Shown here: piece by piece, positions 1 through 7,757 of the stretch
Position numbering within the stretch: the stretch's first letter is position 1
Layout: every line of letters starts with the position of its first letter
NCBI RefSeq assembly: GCF_000243255.1
Contig: NZ_CM001436.1
Span: 1,514,957 to 1,578,956 of the forward strand
Source: Methanoplanus limicola DSM 2279
GTDB lineage: Archaea; Halobacteriota; Methanomicrobia; Methanomicrobiales; Methanomicrobiaceae
Direction: 5' to 3'
DNA: 64,000 bases
Notes under the pieces: model-generated
Database searches by the model: none
What the model saw: the letters and a program-made list of their open reading frames with translations, nothing else
What the model was told of the DNA's origin: nothing
Program-made: the position numbers and the translations under genes

Positions 1-81
1 ATCCAGACGAAATCGTTGTGTGAATGCCAATATGCCGGATAATTGCAGATTACATCTGGGTTCGTGACTCAGTGTCCGGTC

Positions 82-209
82 TGCGATTGCGGCCATAGCG
101 GCGGGGCAACACCCGGACTCATCTCGAACCCGGCAGTTAAGCCCGCCCACGTTTTGGTGCTGTACTGAGATACGAGAGTTCCCGGGAACCACCAAACGCT
201 GCAATTGCT
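82..209 (+). rRNA. rrf: 5S ribosomal RNA
   Basis: The terminal helix closes cleanly: GCGATTGC at 83-90 pairs with GCAATTGC at 201-208. The interior holds the usual 5S landmarks, including the GGCGGGGCAACACCCG stretch, the CATCTCGAACCCGG loop B/C region, GTTAAGCCC, and the TACTGAGATACGAGAG loop E region. Length is about 127 nt, normal for an archaeal 5S. The first 80 bases of the window are probably the 23S-5S spacer or the last part of the rRNA operon; I could not identify the 23S end itself. A T-rich stretch at 300-330 follows and may terminate the operon. Confidence 0.93.
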
Positions 210-403
210 CAGTGAGTAATTGTGTCTATTCTCAAAAGTTATTATCATAGCAGTGACTGCTGTATTCACCTCTTCTGCTTAAAAGTGGGTCTTAATTCGA
301 CTGTTTTTGGTTTTTATTTTAATATTTAAGCTATAAATTTCTTTAACAGTTAAGTTTTGGCAACTGTGGTAATTGTTAAATATTTCAAAATCGCGTTTTA
401 ATT

Positions 404-1045
404 GTGATACCTGCATCTGATTATGATTCTGCTGAAAAAAAATGTCTGCCCTACTGGAATGTTTTTTTTGATACCCTTCTTGAATTTATTCCGGATAATT
501 GCGGGAATATTCTGGAGCTGGCATCAGGAACCGGTTTTTTAACCGAAATTTTAGTTGAAAAACTTCCTTGCACTGATATAACATGCCTTGATATTAACAG
601 GGAGTATATTGAATTTGCCCGGCGTAAAAAAAATCTGGCAGGTGTTAAATTCATAACCGGAGATATGCGTAAGTTTCTCTCCCGCCGCAGATATGATACA
701 ATATTAATTTCACAGGCTCTGGCCTTTTTAACAGATTATGACAGGCAGAAACTGGGAGAAAATATTCATCATATGCTCACTGATGGCGGGGTATTTATTG
801 CAGGCGACATCTTCTGCCCGGAAAGTTTGTTTGAGAGGGATCTTTATAAGAAATTGTGGGCGAAATTCATGATTAAAAAAGGCTTTTCACCGGAAGAGGC
901 AAAAGGAATGATTGATCCCCTTGATGATTATTGTCAGGGAAATACGATTTCATCTTTTGAAGAAATGCTGGACTCAGCTGGTTTTAGCCGTGTGATTGTT
1001 CCGTACCGGAGAGAATATTATGGAATTATTGTTGCATATAAATGA
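404..1045 (+). CDS. class I SAM-dependent methyltransferase
   Basis: This 213-aa protein has a Rossmann-type methyltransferase fold. Motif I (LELASGTGFLTEIL, about residues 38-51) binds S-adenosylmethionine, CLDINREY supplies the acidic residue after strand 2, and GDMRKF marks motif III. The C-terminal part (FSRVIVPYRREYYGIIVAYK) is the usual last beta hairpin. The substrate cannot be read from sequence; small molecules or lipids are typical of the family. The start is GTG and I see no strong Shine-Dalgarno sequence, so the first residues are uncertain. It stands alone between the 5S gene and the coenzyme M operon, 241 bp upstream of the latter. Confidence 0.85.
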   Translation: MIPASDYDSAEKKCLPYWNVFFDTLLEFIPDNCGNILELASGTGFLTEILVEKLPCTDITCLDINREYIEFARRKKNLAGVKFITGDMRKFLSRRRYDTILISQALAFLTDYDRQKLGENIHHMLTDGGVFIAGDIFCPESLFERDLYKKLWAKFMIKKGFSPEEAKGMIDPLDDYCQGNTISSFEEMLDSAGFSRVIVPYRREYYGIIVAYK

Positions 1046-1286
1046 CCTGCCTGATGAAATATAATTCTGATGCTGCGTTATTTTAAATTTCTGCGTTAAA
1101 TGGGTATCTATTGAGATATTATATCATTAACTGACTTTTTAAACTTTGTTTCTTTGGTCTGTAGTTCTTCGTAACGCTTCTCCTATATTTTTTGGTACAT
1201 TTAATTATTATTTTTTGTACTTTTGTCCTAATAGATTCTACCAAATTACAAACATTAATCTTTAAAACCAGCAAAAATAAGGAGTA

Positions 1287-2240
1287 ATGAAGATCATCTC
1301 CACAGGCAGTGCTGAAGAAAAGCAGAAAATACCTTCTGATTTCTTTAAAGGTAAGGATGAAGAAGTGACAAAAAATTTTATCCAGATTCCGGAAACAACT
1401 ATTAATTCCGGTAAGAAGAGCAGATCTACGGATACATGCGGTTCTGTAACCTTAAAAAGCTCTGATTATCCGGAAATATCGGAGATCACCATTCTTCCCG
1501 GGATTAACCGGAATGGCTGCCGGGAAAATTTTAGCAGTATAACCATACGTCCGGGTGATACAATATCAGTTGTCGGGCCGACCGGTTCAGGTAAAAGTGC
1601 ACTTATTAACGATATTGAGATCTTTGCCAGAAAAGATACAGTCACCGGAAGAACCATTCTCATAAATGGTGAAGATCCTCCGGATGAATACATCAGGGAT
1701 CCTGCAAAGAAACCCGTTGCACTGATTACTCAGAATACAAAGTGCCTTGCAGATCTAATTGTCAGGGATTTTCTTCAGATGCACCTTATTTCAAGGAAAA
1801 TATCCGGAGAAAGTATTATTGAGGATACAATCTCACTTGCAAATGAGTTCACCGGAGAAAAAATAATTCCGGATGTGAAGATGACCTCACTTTCCGGCGG
1901 GCAGACGAGGTCACTTATGGTGGCCGATGCGATAACAATCTCCAATGCCCCGATAGTTCTTCTGGATGAAGTTGAAAATGCAGGAATTTTCAAGGAAAAA
2001 GTTATTGAAGCCTTAAAACAGCATCAGAAAGCCCTGATTTTTGTAACTCATGATCCTCTTGTATCCCTTCTTTCGGACAGAAGAATTGTAATGAAAAACG
2101 GAGCTGTAGATAAAATACTCACACCCGGAACTGAAGAGAGCGATGCTCTTCGTGAGATTATCAGAATGGACGGGCTGCTCTGCCGTATGAGGGAGAAGAT
2201 AAGGGCCGGTGAGTTGATTACATCGGTCGTGGCAATATGA
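1287..2240 (+). CDS. ABC-type ATPase, first gene of the coenzyme M operon
   Basis: This 317-aa soluble protein has one ABC domain: Walker A GPTGSGKS at about residues 95-102, Q-loop LITQNTK near 150, signature LSGGQTRS near 203, Walker B IVLLDEVEN near 226 and switch histidine VTHDP near 255. The first 60 residues are polar and match no family I know. No membrane partner is encoded nearby, so transport is unlikely; a soluble assembly or repair ATPase role is an inference. AAGGAG lies just before the ATG. The 3' end overlaps the next gene by 4 bp, showing translational coupling. It opens a six-gene run ending in comDE, which ties it to coenzyme M synthesis. Confidence 0.85.
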   Translation: MKIISTGSAEEKQKIPSDFFKGKDEEVTKNFIQIPETTINSGKKSRSTDTCGSVTLKSSDYPEISEITILPGINRNGCRENFSSITIRPGDTISVVGPTGSGKSALINDIEIFARKDTVTGRTILINGEDPPDEYIRDPAKKPVALITQNTKCLADLIVRDFLQMHLISRKISGESIIEDTISLANEFTGEKIIPDVKMTSLSGGQTRSLMVADAITISNAPIVLLDEVENAGIFKEKVIEALKQHQKALIFVTHDPLVSLLSDRRIVMKNGAVDKILTPGTEESDALREIIRMDGLLCRMREKIRAGELITSVVAI

Positions 2241-2944
2241 AATTACTTGTCATCGCCGGGCCGCCTTCTGCCGGAAAAACTGCGGTTGTAAGACAGGTTA
2301 TAAAACATTTCAACCCGGAAGTCCGGTGCGCATACCTTAAAATTGATGTTGTGACGGCATTTGAGGACCGGGAACTTTCAGAGGAGTTTGGTATTCCGGC
2401 AAGAAAGATCTGCTCCGGTGATCTGTGCCCGGATCATGCCGGAATTATGGTCATGAAGGACGCAATTTTATGGGCAGAAGAAGAGGATGCAGATATGCTG
2501 ATTGTAGAGAGTGCAGGTCTCTGCCTCAGATGCTCTCCATATACTACCCAGTCACTTGGAATTGTAGTCCTGAGTGCTGTATCCGGAATAAATTCTCCCT
2601 TAAAGATGGCGCCAATGCTGGCACTTGCCGATCTTGCGGTTGTGACAAGAACTGACCTTGTTTCCCAGGCGGAAAAAGAGGTATTCAGGGAGAGAATAAA
2701 AGGTGTAAACGGGAATCTTGACATTGTTGAAACGAATGCAGTTCAGGGTACAGGCATGAGATACCTTTTCAGGGCAATAGATGAACAGACGGGTATTTCT
2801 GATCCCTGTGAAATTGTTCTCAAAGGAACACCGCCCCTTGGAGTCTGTACAGTATGTGTCGGAAAAAAAGAGATTGGCTGGCAGAATCATTTTGGGGTTA
2901 TAAGGCCGCTTGACAGTGCAGAATTCATGTTTCGGGGTGAATGA
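2237..2944 (+). CDS. HypB/CobW-like P-loop NTPase
   Basis: This 235-aa protein resembles the SIMIBI-class metallochaperone GTPases (HypB, UreG, CobW). It begins with Walker A GPPSAGKTA (residues 8-16), has a Walker B-like stretch MLIVESAGLC near 92, and TRTD where GTPases carry NKxD. Cysteine-rich points are unusual: GDLCPDH, ESAGLCLRCS and GVCTVCVG near the C terminus, and could bind metal or a cluster. It overlaps the ABC ATPase by 4 bp and is followed after 1 bp by the Fe-S protein. I infer that it loads or matures a metal or Fe-S centre for the DUF39 protein downstream. The weak NKxD motif leaves GTP versus ATP open. Confidence 0.8.
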   Translation: MKLLVIAGPPSAGKTAVVRQVIKHFNPEVRCAYLKIDVVTAFEDRELSEEFGIPARKICSGDLCPDHAGIMVMKDAILWAEEEDADMLIVESAGLCLRCSPYTTQSLGIVVLSAVSGINSPLKMAPMLALADLAVVTRTDLVSQAEKEVFRERIKGVNGNLDIVETNAVQGTGMRYLFRAIDEQTGISDPCEIVLKGTPPLGVCTVCVGKKEIGWQNHFGVIRPLDSAEFMFRGE

Positions 2945-2945
2945 A

Positions 2946-3578
2946 ATGGCCGCATGGCAGCCGCCCGGAAAAAACTGCGGCAGATGTGGTTGTCCTGAAT
3001 GCAGTGGATTTACAGAACTCTTAAATTCCGGAAAAAAAGTGCTTACAGACTGCCCTTTTTACAGACCGGAAACTGAGCCTCATCTGAGAAATATTGCCGG
3101 AGATGCAGAGTATAAAGATACTGATATCATTGGCAATTCTCTAGATTTTATACTGCATGCACTTCCCGGAGAACCGTCTGCAAGAAAAGTTGTACAGCCT
3201 TTTCGACCTGATCTTGTCGAAAAATGGAATATAATTCCGGGTGACATCGTTCTTGGGCGGCCTGAAGGTGCAGGCTGTCCGGTTCAGCATGTCCTCTCTG
3301 TAATAGATGCCGATCCGGTAACAGGAGTTTTAACTACCCATGTGGTAAGCCCTCTTATTGCAAGAGATCCAAAGACAGATGTTAAAGACGTTAAGGCCTA
3401 TAATATGATAGCTTTTGAAGGAATTGCAGAGACTAAAAGGAATCCTCCGGTATTTGGGATGAGGCAGAGGTTTTTACCGGGCTACTGCATGATGCATCTT
3501 GGCCATACCGGGGTGGTTAATATGGTGCTGAAAAAACCTTCAGGCATTCACATAAGGGTGGAGGATATTATTATATGA
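2946..3578 (+). CDS. [4Fe-4S] domain protein of the coenzyme M operon
   Basis: The N terminus carries CGRCGCPEC followed 16 residues later by a further Cys, matching the C-x2-C-x4-C-x16-C pattern of the PF04060 four-iron cluster domain. The rest (about 170 residues) is a compact domain I do not recognise; it includes VGRPEG-like LGRPEGAGCPV and a histidine-rich MMHLGHTGVV segment. An ATG at 2910 is in frame, but 2946 is preferred because GGGGTGA sits 6 nt before it and it begins just after the upstream stop. It overlaps the marker-16 gene by 4 bp, so the two are coupled and probably partners, much as NIL-ferredoxins partner DUF39 proteins in homocysteine synthesis. Confidence 0.82.
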   Translation: MAAWQPPGKNCGRCGCPECSGFTELLNSGKKVLTDCPFYRPETEPHLRNIAGDAEYKDTDIIGNSLDFILHALPGEPSARKVVQPFRPDLVEKWNIIPGDIVLGRPEGAGCPVQHVLSVIDADPVTGVLTTHVVSPLIARDPKTDVKDVKAYNMIAFEGIAETKRNPPVFGMRQRFLPGYCMMHLGHTGVVNMVLKKPSGIHIRVEDIII

Positions 3579-4801
3579 AGACAACTGCTGAAATAAAAGC
3601 AAAACTGGATAAAGGAGAGGCAAAAGTCTATACGGCAGCTGAATTTAAAAAATTAATCCGTGAGGGAAAAAAACCCACACTGGATGATGTTGATATTGTT
3701 ACATGCGGAACATGCGGGATAATGTCGGGTGCAATGGCGGTAATAAGCCTTCAGGTGGCAAAACCGGGAACTTTCAGGCGTGCAGATACGATCTCTCTTA
3801 ACGGAGTTCCTGCATATCCGGGCCCAAGTCCAAATGAAGGTCTTGGCATAGTGGATCTTGTGGTCTATGGGACCACCCATGCGTCGGATGAATATGGTGG
3901 CGGCCATTTATTCCGTGATATCATTGAGGAAAAGGAGATTGAAGTTATTGCACAGGCCGATGGGAAAAGCTATTCAAATATACTGTACGGTGATGAATTT
4001 CTCTCTTCAAGGATGATAGCCACAAGATGTGCCTACAAAAACTACTCCTGTTTCGTGAATAAATCTCCTGAAGATGTCAATACAATATTTTCAGCCCTGC
4101 CTCTTCGCGGCAATCTTACTGAAGCCACAGTCAGCGGATGTGGTGAAATAAATCCGCTTCAGAATGATCCTGATATGAGATTCCTTAAATCCGGTGCAAA
4201 TATTCTTTTAAACGGCGCTGAAGGCATTATCATGGGTCCTGGCACCAGGAGTACACCGGAAAAACCTAACCTCTCGGCATTTGCTGATATGATGGAGATG
4301 TCCGCTGAATATACCGGTGGATTTGTTACCTCTGCCGGTCCTGAATGTATAATGTCTGTGGCGGGTGCAATTCCGGTAACAGATGAAAAGATCCTTTCAG
4401 ATGTAAGCATACTTGATGAGAATATCCCTCTTCCTATTGTAGATATAAAGGACAGGTCTCCGGTTGCATATGGCACAAATGCGGACATCTGGCAGGGGAC
4501 TGATCACAGAATTAATGTAAATCCAATGAACTGCATATTTTGTGGAGAGTGTCCTGCACTTGCAAAATGCCCTACCAGGGCCATTATGCCTGGTGGCGGA
4601 GTGATTTTATCAAGGTGCGTCTCATGTGGGAACTGTATCAGGACATGTCCCGGTGAGGTTTATTCAATGAAGACAAAGCCGGTTAATGTTGGTGGTAGAG
4701 AAGTTCCTGTAACCCTCAGACAGTCTGACAGGACAAGAGGAGATAAAATATCAGTAGAATTAAAGGAGAAAATTATTGATGGAACCTTCTTCTTCCTTTG
4801 A
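3575..4801 (+). CDS. methanogenesis marker 16 metalloprotein (DUF39 family)
   Basis: This 408-aa protein is a COG1900/DUF39 member, recognised from its N terminus (ITxKLxxGxAxVxTAxE type) and the CGTCGIMSGAMA segment near residue 46. A C-terminal ferredoxin domain holds two clusters: CIFCGECPALAKCP and CVSCGNCIRTCPG. DUF39 paralogues act in sulfide-dependent homocysteine synthesis from aspartate semialdehyde, and a methanogen enzyme of this kind has been linked to making coenzyme M from sulfoacetaldehyde; I recall the latter from literature and cannot check it here. Position directly before cysteate synthase and comDE supports a role in that last, thiol-forming step. It overlaps the preceding gene by 4 bp. 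Confidence 0.9.
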   Translation: MKTTAEIKAKLDKGEAKVYTAAEFKKLIREGKKPTLDDVDIVTCGTCGIMSGAMAVISLQVAKPGTFRRADTISLNGVPAYPGPSPNEGLGIVDLVVYGTTHASDEYGGGHLFRDIIEEKEIEVIAQADGKSYSNILYGDEFLSSRMIATRCAYKNYSCFVNKSPEDVNTIFSALPLRGNLTEATVSGCGEINPLQNDPDMRFLKSGANILLNGAEGIIMGPGTRSTPEKPNLSAFADMMEMSAEYTGGFVTSAGPECIMSVAGAIPVTDEKILSDVSILDENIPLPIVDIKDRSPVAYGTNADIWQGTDHRINVNPMNCIFCGECPALAKCPTRAIMPGGGVILSRCVSCGNCIRTCPGEVYSMKTKPVNVGGREVPVTLRQSDRTRGDKISVELKEKIIDGTFFFL

Positions 4802-4827
4802 AGGAAATCTTCCGGATGGTGAGTGAG

Positions 4828-6102
4828 ATGGGAGAATATCAGTTAAAATGTCCTTATTGTAGCAAAACATTTCCGGATGACTATACAAACGAATGCCCGT
4901 CAAAATGCGGACTGATTCGCGCAGCTTACAGTCAGAAACAGCTTACAGTCAGAAAACTTCCCGGAATGTTCAGATTTCATGACTGGCTGCCTGTGATGGG
5001 GTATATCGAGTCGGATGCCGGATCTGTCACATATAAGAGCCTTGAGCTTGCAGAAGAACTCGGCCTTTCAGAACTGTATATCTGTTTTAACGGCTACTGG
5101 CCTGAAAAATCTGCTTTTATCAAAACATGCTCTTTTAAGGAACTTGAAGCTCTGCCGACATCGCTACGGCTAAAAGAGCATGGCGGAGGGGTTTTACAGG
5201 TATCATCCGCAGGAAATACCGGGCGTGCATTTGCAGAAGTATCTGCAAAATCGAAGATTCCGGTTATTCTGTCAGTGCCGGAGAAAGGAGTGAAAAATAT
5301 CTGGACTACTGAAGAGACTGAAGATGTCCTTATGTATTCCGTTTCAGGTGATTATACTGATGCAATAGAATTTGGGAACAGTTTATGTGATATTCCGGGT
5401 GTAATTCCTGAAGGCGGAGCAAAAAATCCGGCGAGAAGGGATGGTATGGGTACAACACTTCTTGATGGTGCGGTCACGATGAAACGGCTCCCTGACTGGT
5501 ATTTTCAGGCTGTCGGAAGCGGTACCGGGGGAATTGCCGCATGGGAGATGTCACTGAGGCTCATAGCCGATGGTCGGTTTGGGAATAAGCTTCCAAGGCT
5601 TCATCTCTGCCAGAATGAACCGTTTACACCGATGGCAGATGCATGGAATAAGAGGCTGAGGGACATTGTTTCTGATTCCGGTGAGGAAGTTTCAAGAGAA
5701 CTTGCTCTTGATGTGTATGCCGGTGTTTTGACAAACCGGCATCCGCCGTATTCTGTGCCGGGCGGCCTCTTTGATGCTCTTACCGATACAGAAGGGATTA
5801 TGACCTCAGTTAAAACTCCGGATGCGAAATCTGCCGGTAAGCTTTTTGAGGATACCGAAGGCATTGATCTTGATCCCGCAGCAGAAGTCTGTGTTGCGTC
5901 CCTGATTGATGCAGTTGATGCCGGAACCGTAAATAATGATGATTATATTCTGTTAAATATCACCGGAGGCGGTTACAGGCGGCTTATCGAAGATTACGAT
6001 ATGATTCCTTTATTCCCGTCTGCCAGTCTTCCGGCAGGGAGCACTAATGAAACCGTCAGAACTGAAATTGTGGAGTGGCTGAAAAATTATGAACGAGGAT
6101 AA
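4828..6102 (+). CDS. cysteate synthase
   Basis: This PLP enzyme makes L-cysteate from O-phosphoserine and sulfite, the entry reaction of coenzyme M synthesis in Methanosarcinales and Methanomicrobiales; it evolved from threonine synthase. Visible marks are an N-terminal zinc-ribbon-like pair (LKCPYCSK and NECPSKCG), the FNGYWPEKSAF segment, a KTCSFKELEA motif that probably holds the PLP lysine, the phosphate-binding SSAGNTGRAFAE, and GSGTGGIAAWE. The reading frame opens at a TTG at 4798, but ATG 4828 (MGEYQLKC) matches the family N terminus and has GGTGAGTGAG before it. The predicted protein is 424 aa. Its 3' end overlaps comDE by 14 bp. Confidence 0.9.
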   Translation: MGEYQLKCPYCSKTFPDDYTNECPSKCGLIRAAYSQKQLTVRKLPGMFRFHDWLPVMGYIESDAGSVTYKSLELAEELGLSELYICFNGYWPEKSAFIKTCSFKELEALPTSLRLKEHGGGVLQVSSAGNTGRAFAEVSAKSKIPVILSVPEKGVKNIWTTEETEDVLMYSVSGDYTDAIEFGNSLCDIPGVIPEGGAKNPARRDGMGTTLLDGAVTMKRLPDWYFQAVGSGTGGIAAWEMSLRLIADGRFGNKLPRLHLCQNEPFTPMADAWNKRLRDIVSDSGEEVSRELALDVYAGVLTNRHPPYSVPGGLFDALTDTEGIMTSVKTPDAKSAGKLFEDTEGIDLDPAAEVCVASLIDAVDAGTVNNDDYILLNITGGGYRRLIEDYDMIPLFPSASLPAGSTNETVRTEIVEWLKNYERG

Positions 6103-7228
6103 GGTACTTGATATTCTAAAAGATCTGAACATTGAATTTGTTGTTTCCCTGCCATGCGACAGGACAAAGGATCTCTGTGCAGGAATGGAGAGTAAGTTTC
6201 ATTATGTTAATATAAACCGTGAGGAGGACGGGATTGGTGTCTGTGCCGGACTTGCTCTTGCGGGCAGGAGGCCTCTTCTTCAGATGCAGAGCTCCGGTCT
6301 TGGAAATTCAATGAATGCTGTTATGACACTTACAGACCTTTACGGCCTGCCGCTTCCGGTTATTGCAAGCTGGCGTGGAGTCTATAATGAGAAAATTTCT
6401 GCCCAGATTCCGTTTAATTCTAAAATACCTGAGATGCTTGAGGCATTTAATATAGGATATACAATTGTAAGCAATCCTTCTGAATCCGAACTCATCAGAG
6501 AAGGGATAATGAAGGCTTTTGATAATTCGGAAGTTCATGTGATTCTGATTACACCTAAATTCTGGGAGGGCAGTACTCCTGAATGCTGTATTCCTGATAA
6601 ATTCCCTGAAAGGTGCAGGCATATCTCTCTCTCATACGAGCGTGAGATTAAATCTCCGGTGATGAAAAGAGCTGATGCAATTGAAGCTCTCGTTCCGTTT
6701 CTATCTGATATGCCTGTTGTCTGCAATATCGGCGTTCCATGCAAGGAACTTTACAGGGCAGATGACCGGCCTGAAAACTTCTATATGCTTGGCAGCTATA
6801 CCCAGGCAACCCCTATAGGGTTTGGGGTTGCACTTGGACAGGAGAAGGATGTTATGGTGGTTGACGGTGACGGAAGCCTTCTTGGCACTGCTGTTTTACC
6901 GGCTGTTGCAGCAGAATCTCCTGAAAATCTTATAATTCTTGCCCTTGATAATGGAGCATTCGGAAGTACCGGTATGCAGATAACCCACGCCTGGAATATA
7001 TGCGATCTGGAATTTATGGCAATCGGGGCAGGGATAAAGAACACAGTTAAGGTACATACTAAAGAAGAGTTGTGGGCTGTTCTTGACAGAAGGAAAAATG
7101 GAGAACTCCGGGGAACTTTATTTATTCATGCTATTATTCTTCCGGGAAATTCGGATGCTCCTAATGTACCGTTAAGTGCATCTGAAATTAAAGACAGGTT
7201 TTTGGGTGTTGTAACGTCTAAAAGATAG
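6089..7228 (+). CDS. comDE: sulfopyruvate decarboxylase, fused alpha and beta subunits
   Basis: This thiamine-diphosphate enzyme converts sulfopyruvate to sulfoacetaldehyde. Residues 1-165 correspond to ComD (LPCDRTKDLC, NREEDGIGVCAGLALAG with the cofactor-activating Glu, LQMQSSGLGNSMNA) and residues 190-379 to ComE, with the ThDP motif VVDGDGSLLGTAV and the closing LDNGAFGSTG. Methanocaldococcus has two separate genes; here they are one 379-aa chain. It ends the operon. The transaminase needed between cysteate and sulfopyruvate is not in the cluster, so a general aspartate aminotransferase presumably supplies it. Confidence 0.93.
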   Translation: MNEDKVLDILKDLNIEFVVSLPCDRTKDLCAGMESKFHYVNINREEDGIGVCAGLALAGRRPLLQMQSSGLGNSMNAVMTLTDLYGLPLPVIASWRGVYNEKISAQIPFNSKIPEMLEAFNIGYTIVSNPSESELIREGIMKAFDNSEVHVILITPKFWEGSTPECCIPDKFPERCRHISLSYEREIKSPVMKRADAIEALVPFLSDMPVVCNIGVPCKELYRADDRPENFYMLGSYTQATPIGFGVALGQEKDVMVVDGDGSLLGTAVLPAVAAESPENLIILALDNGAFGSTGMQITHAWNICDLEFMAIGAGIKNTVKVHTKEELWAVLDRRKNGELRGTLFIHAIILPGNSDAPNVPLSASEIKDRFLGVVTSKR

Positions 7229-7288
7229 CTGAATTTAATTCAAATTTTATATGCAATATTTTCAGTTTCACAATTAGTATTATATTTT

Positions 7289-7427
7289 GAGGCTGTTGCA
7301 CGGTTCTTTTCTTGTAGATAATAAGACAATTTCATTTGACAAACGGGTATTTTTTTGACAATTTATAATCAATAAATACTAACAATTTATTCATTTGTCC
7401 ACTATATTTTATTCACGCAACAGCCTC
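7289..7427. mobile_element. 139-bp MITE, copy 1
   Basis: The element is bounded by perfect 11-bp inverted repeats (GAGGCTGTTGC and GCAACAGCCTC) and flanked on both sides by TTTT, a possible 4-bp target duplication, although in T-rich DNA that is weak alone. It has no coding capacity. A second copy of exactly the same length lies inverted at 52173-52311; by eye the two match at about 122 of 139 positions. The ends resemble those of DDE transposases that duplicate 4 bp, such as some IS5-type elements. No transposase is in the window. Confidence 0.85.
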
Positions 7428-7757
7428 TTTTATCATGTGTTTATTTTGGTCATTGTATGTTATTTCTGCGGTTTATTATGTTGTTTGCCATAAGTCTAAT
7501 TTATCCTCTCAGAAAATTGGAGATGAGTCCTATAATTTAAGCTCTGGTTCAATAAATGCAGATATGTCATATATTATCAGTTAGTTAAGTTGAGCGCGCT
7601 TCTTTTAAGATATGTGGCGTTATATTAATTTTTTGTTATGTTTTTAATATTGGAATTAATTATTACTTTATATCTACAATATGAATTTTTATTTCTAATT
7701 TCCTCCTTATTTGTTATTTTATTTTTTTGTATTATGTGGCAGCTTTATCTATGGTAA
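7428..7757. other. non-coding AT-rich gap
   Basis: About 330 bp between the MITE and the next kinase gene. I see no reading frame of substance, no RNA fold I can name and no repeat. The T- and A-rich stretch at 7630-7740 probably contains the promoter of the kinase gene. Confidence 0.5.

Noticed and set aside
1-81. 3' end of 23S rRNA
   Set aside because: I could not match these bases to a known 23S 3' end; they may be only spacer, so no feature was called.
7289-7427. Rho-like terminator or small RNA instead of a MITE
   Set aside because: The same 139-bp unit with identical ends and a 4-bp direct duplication occurs again in inverse orientation elsewhere, which fits a transposable element better.
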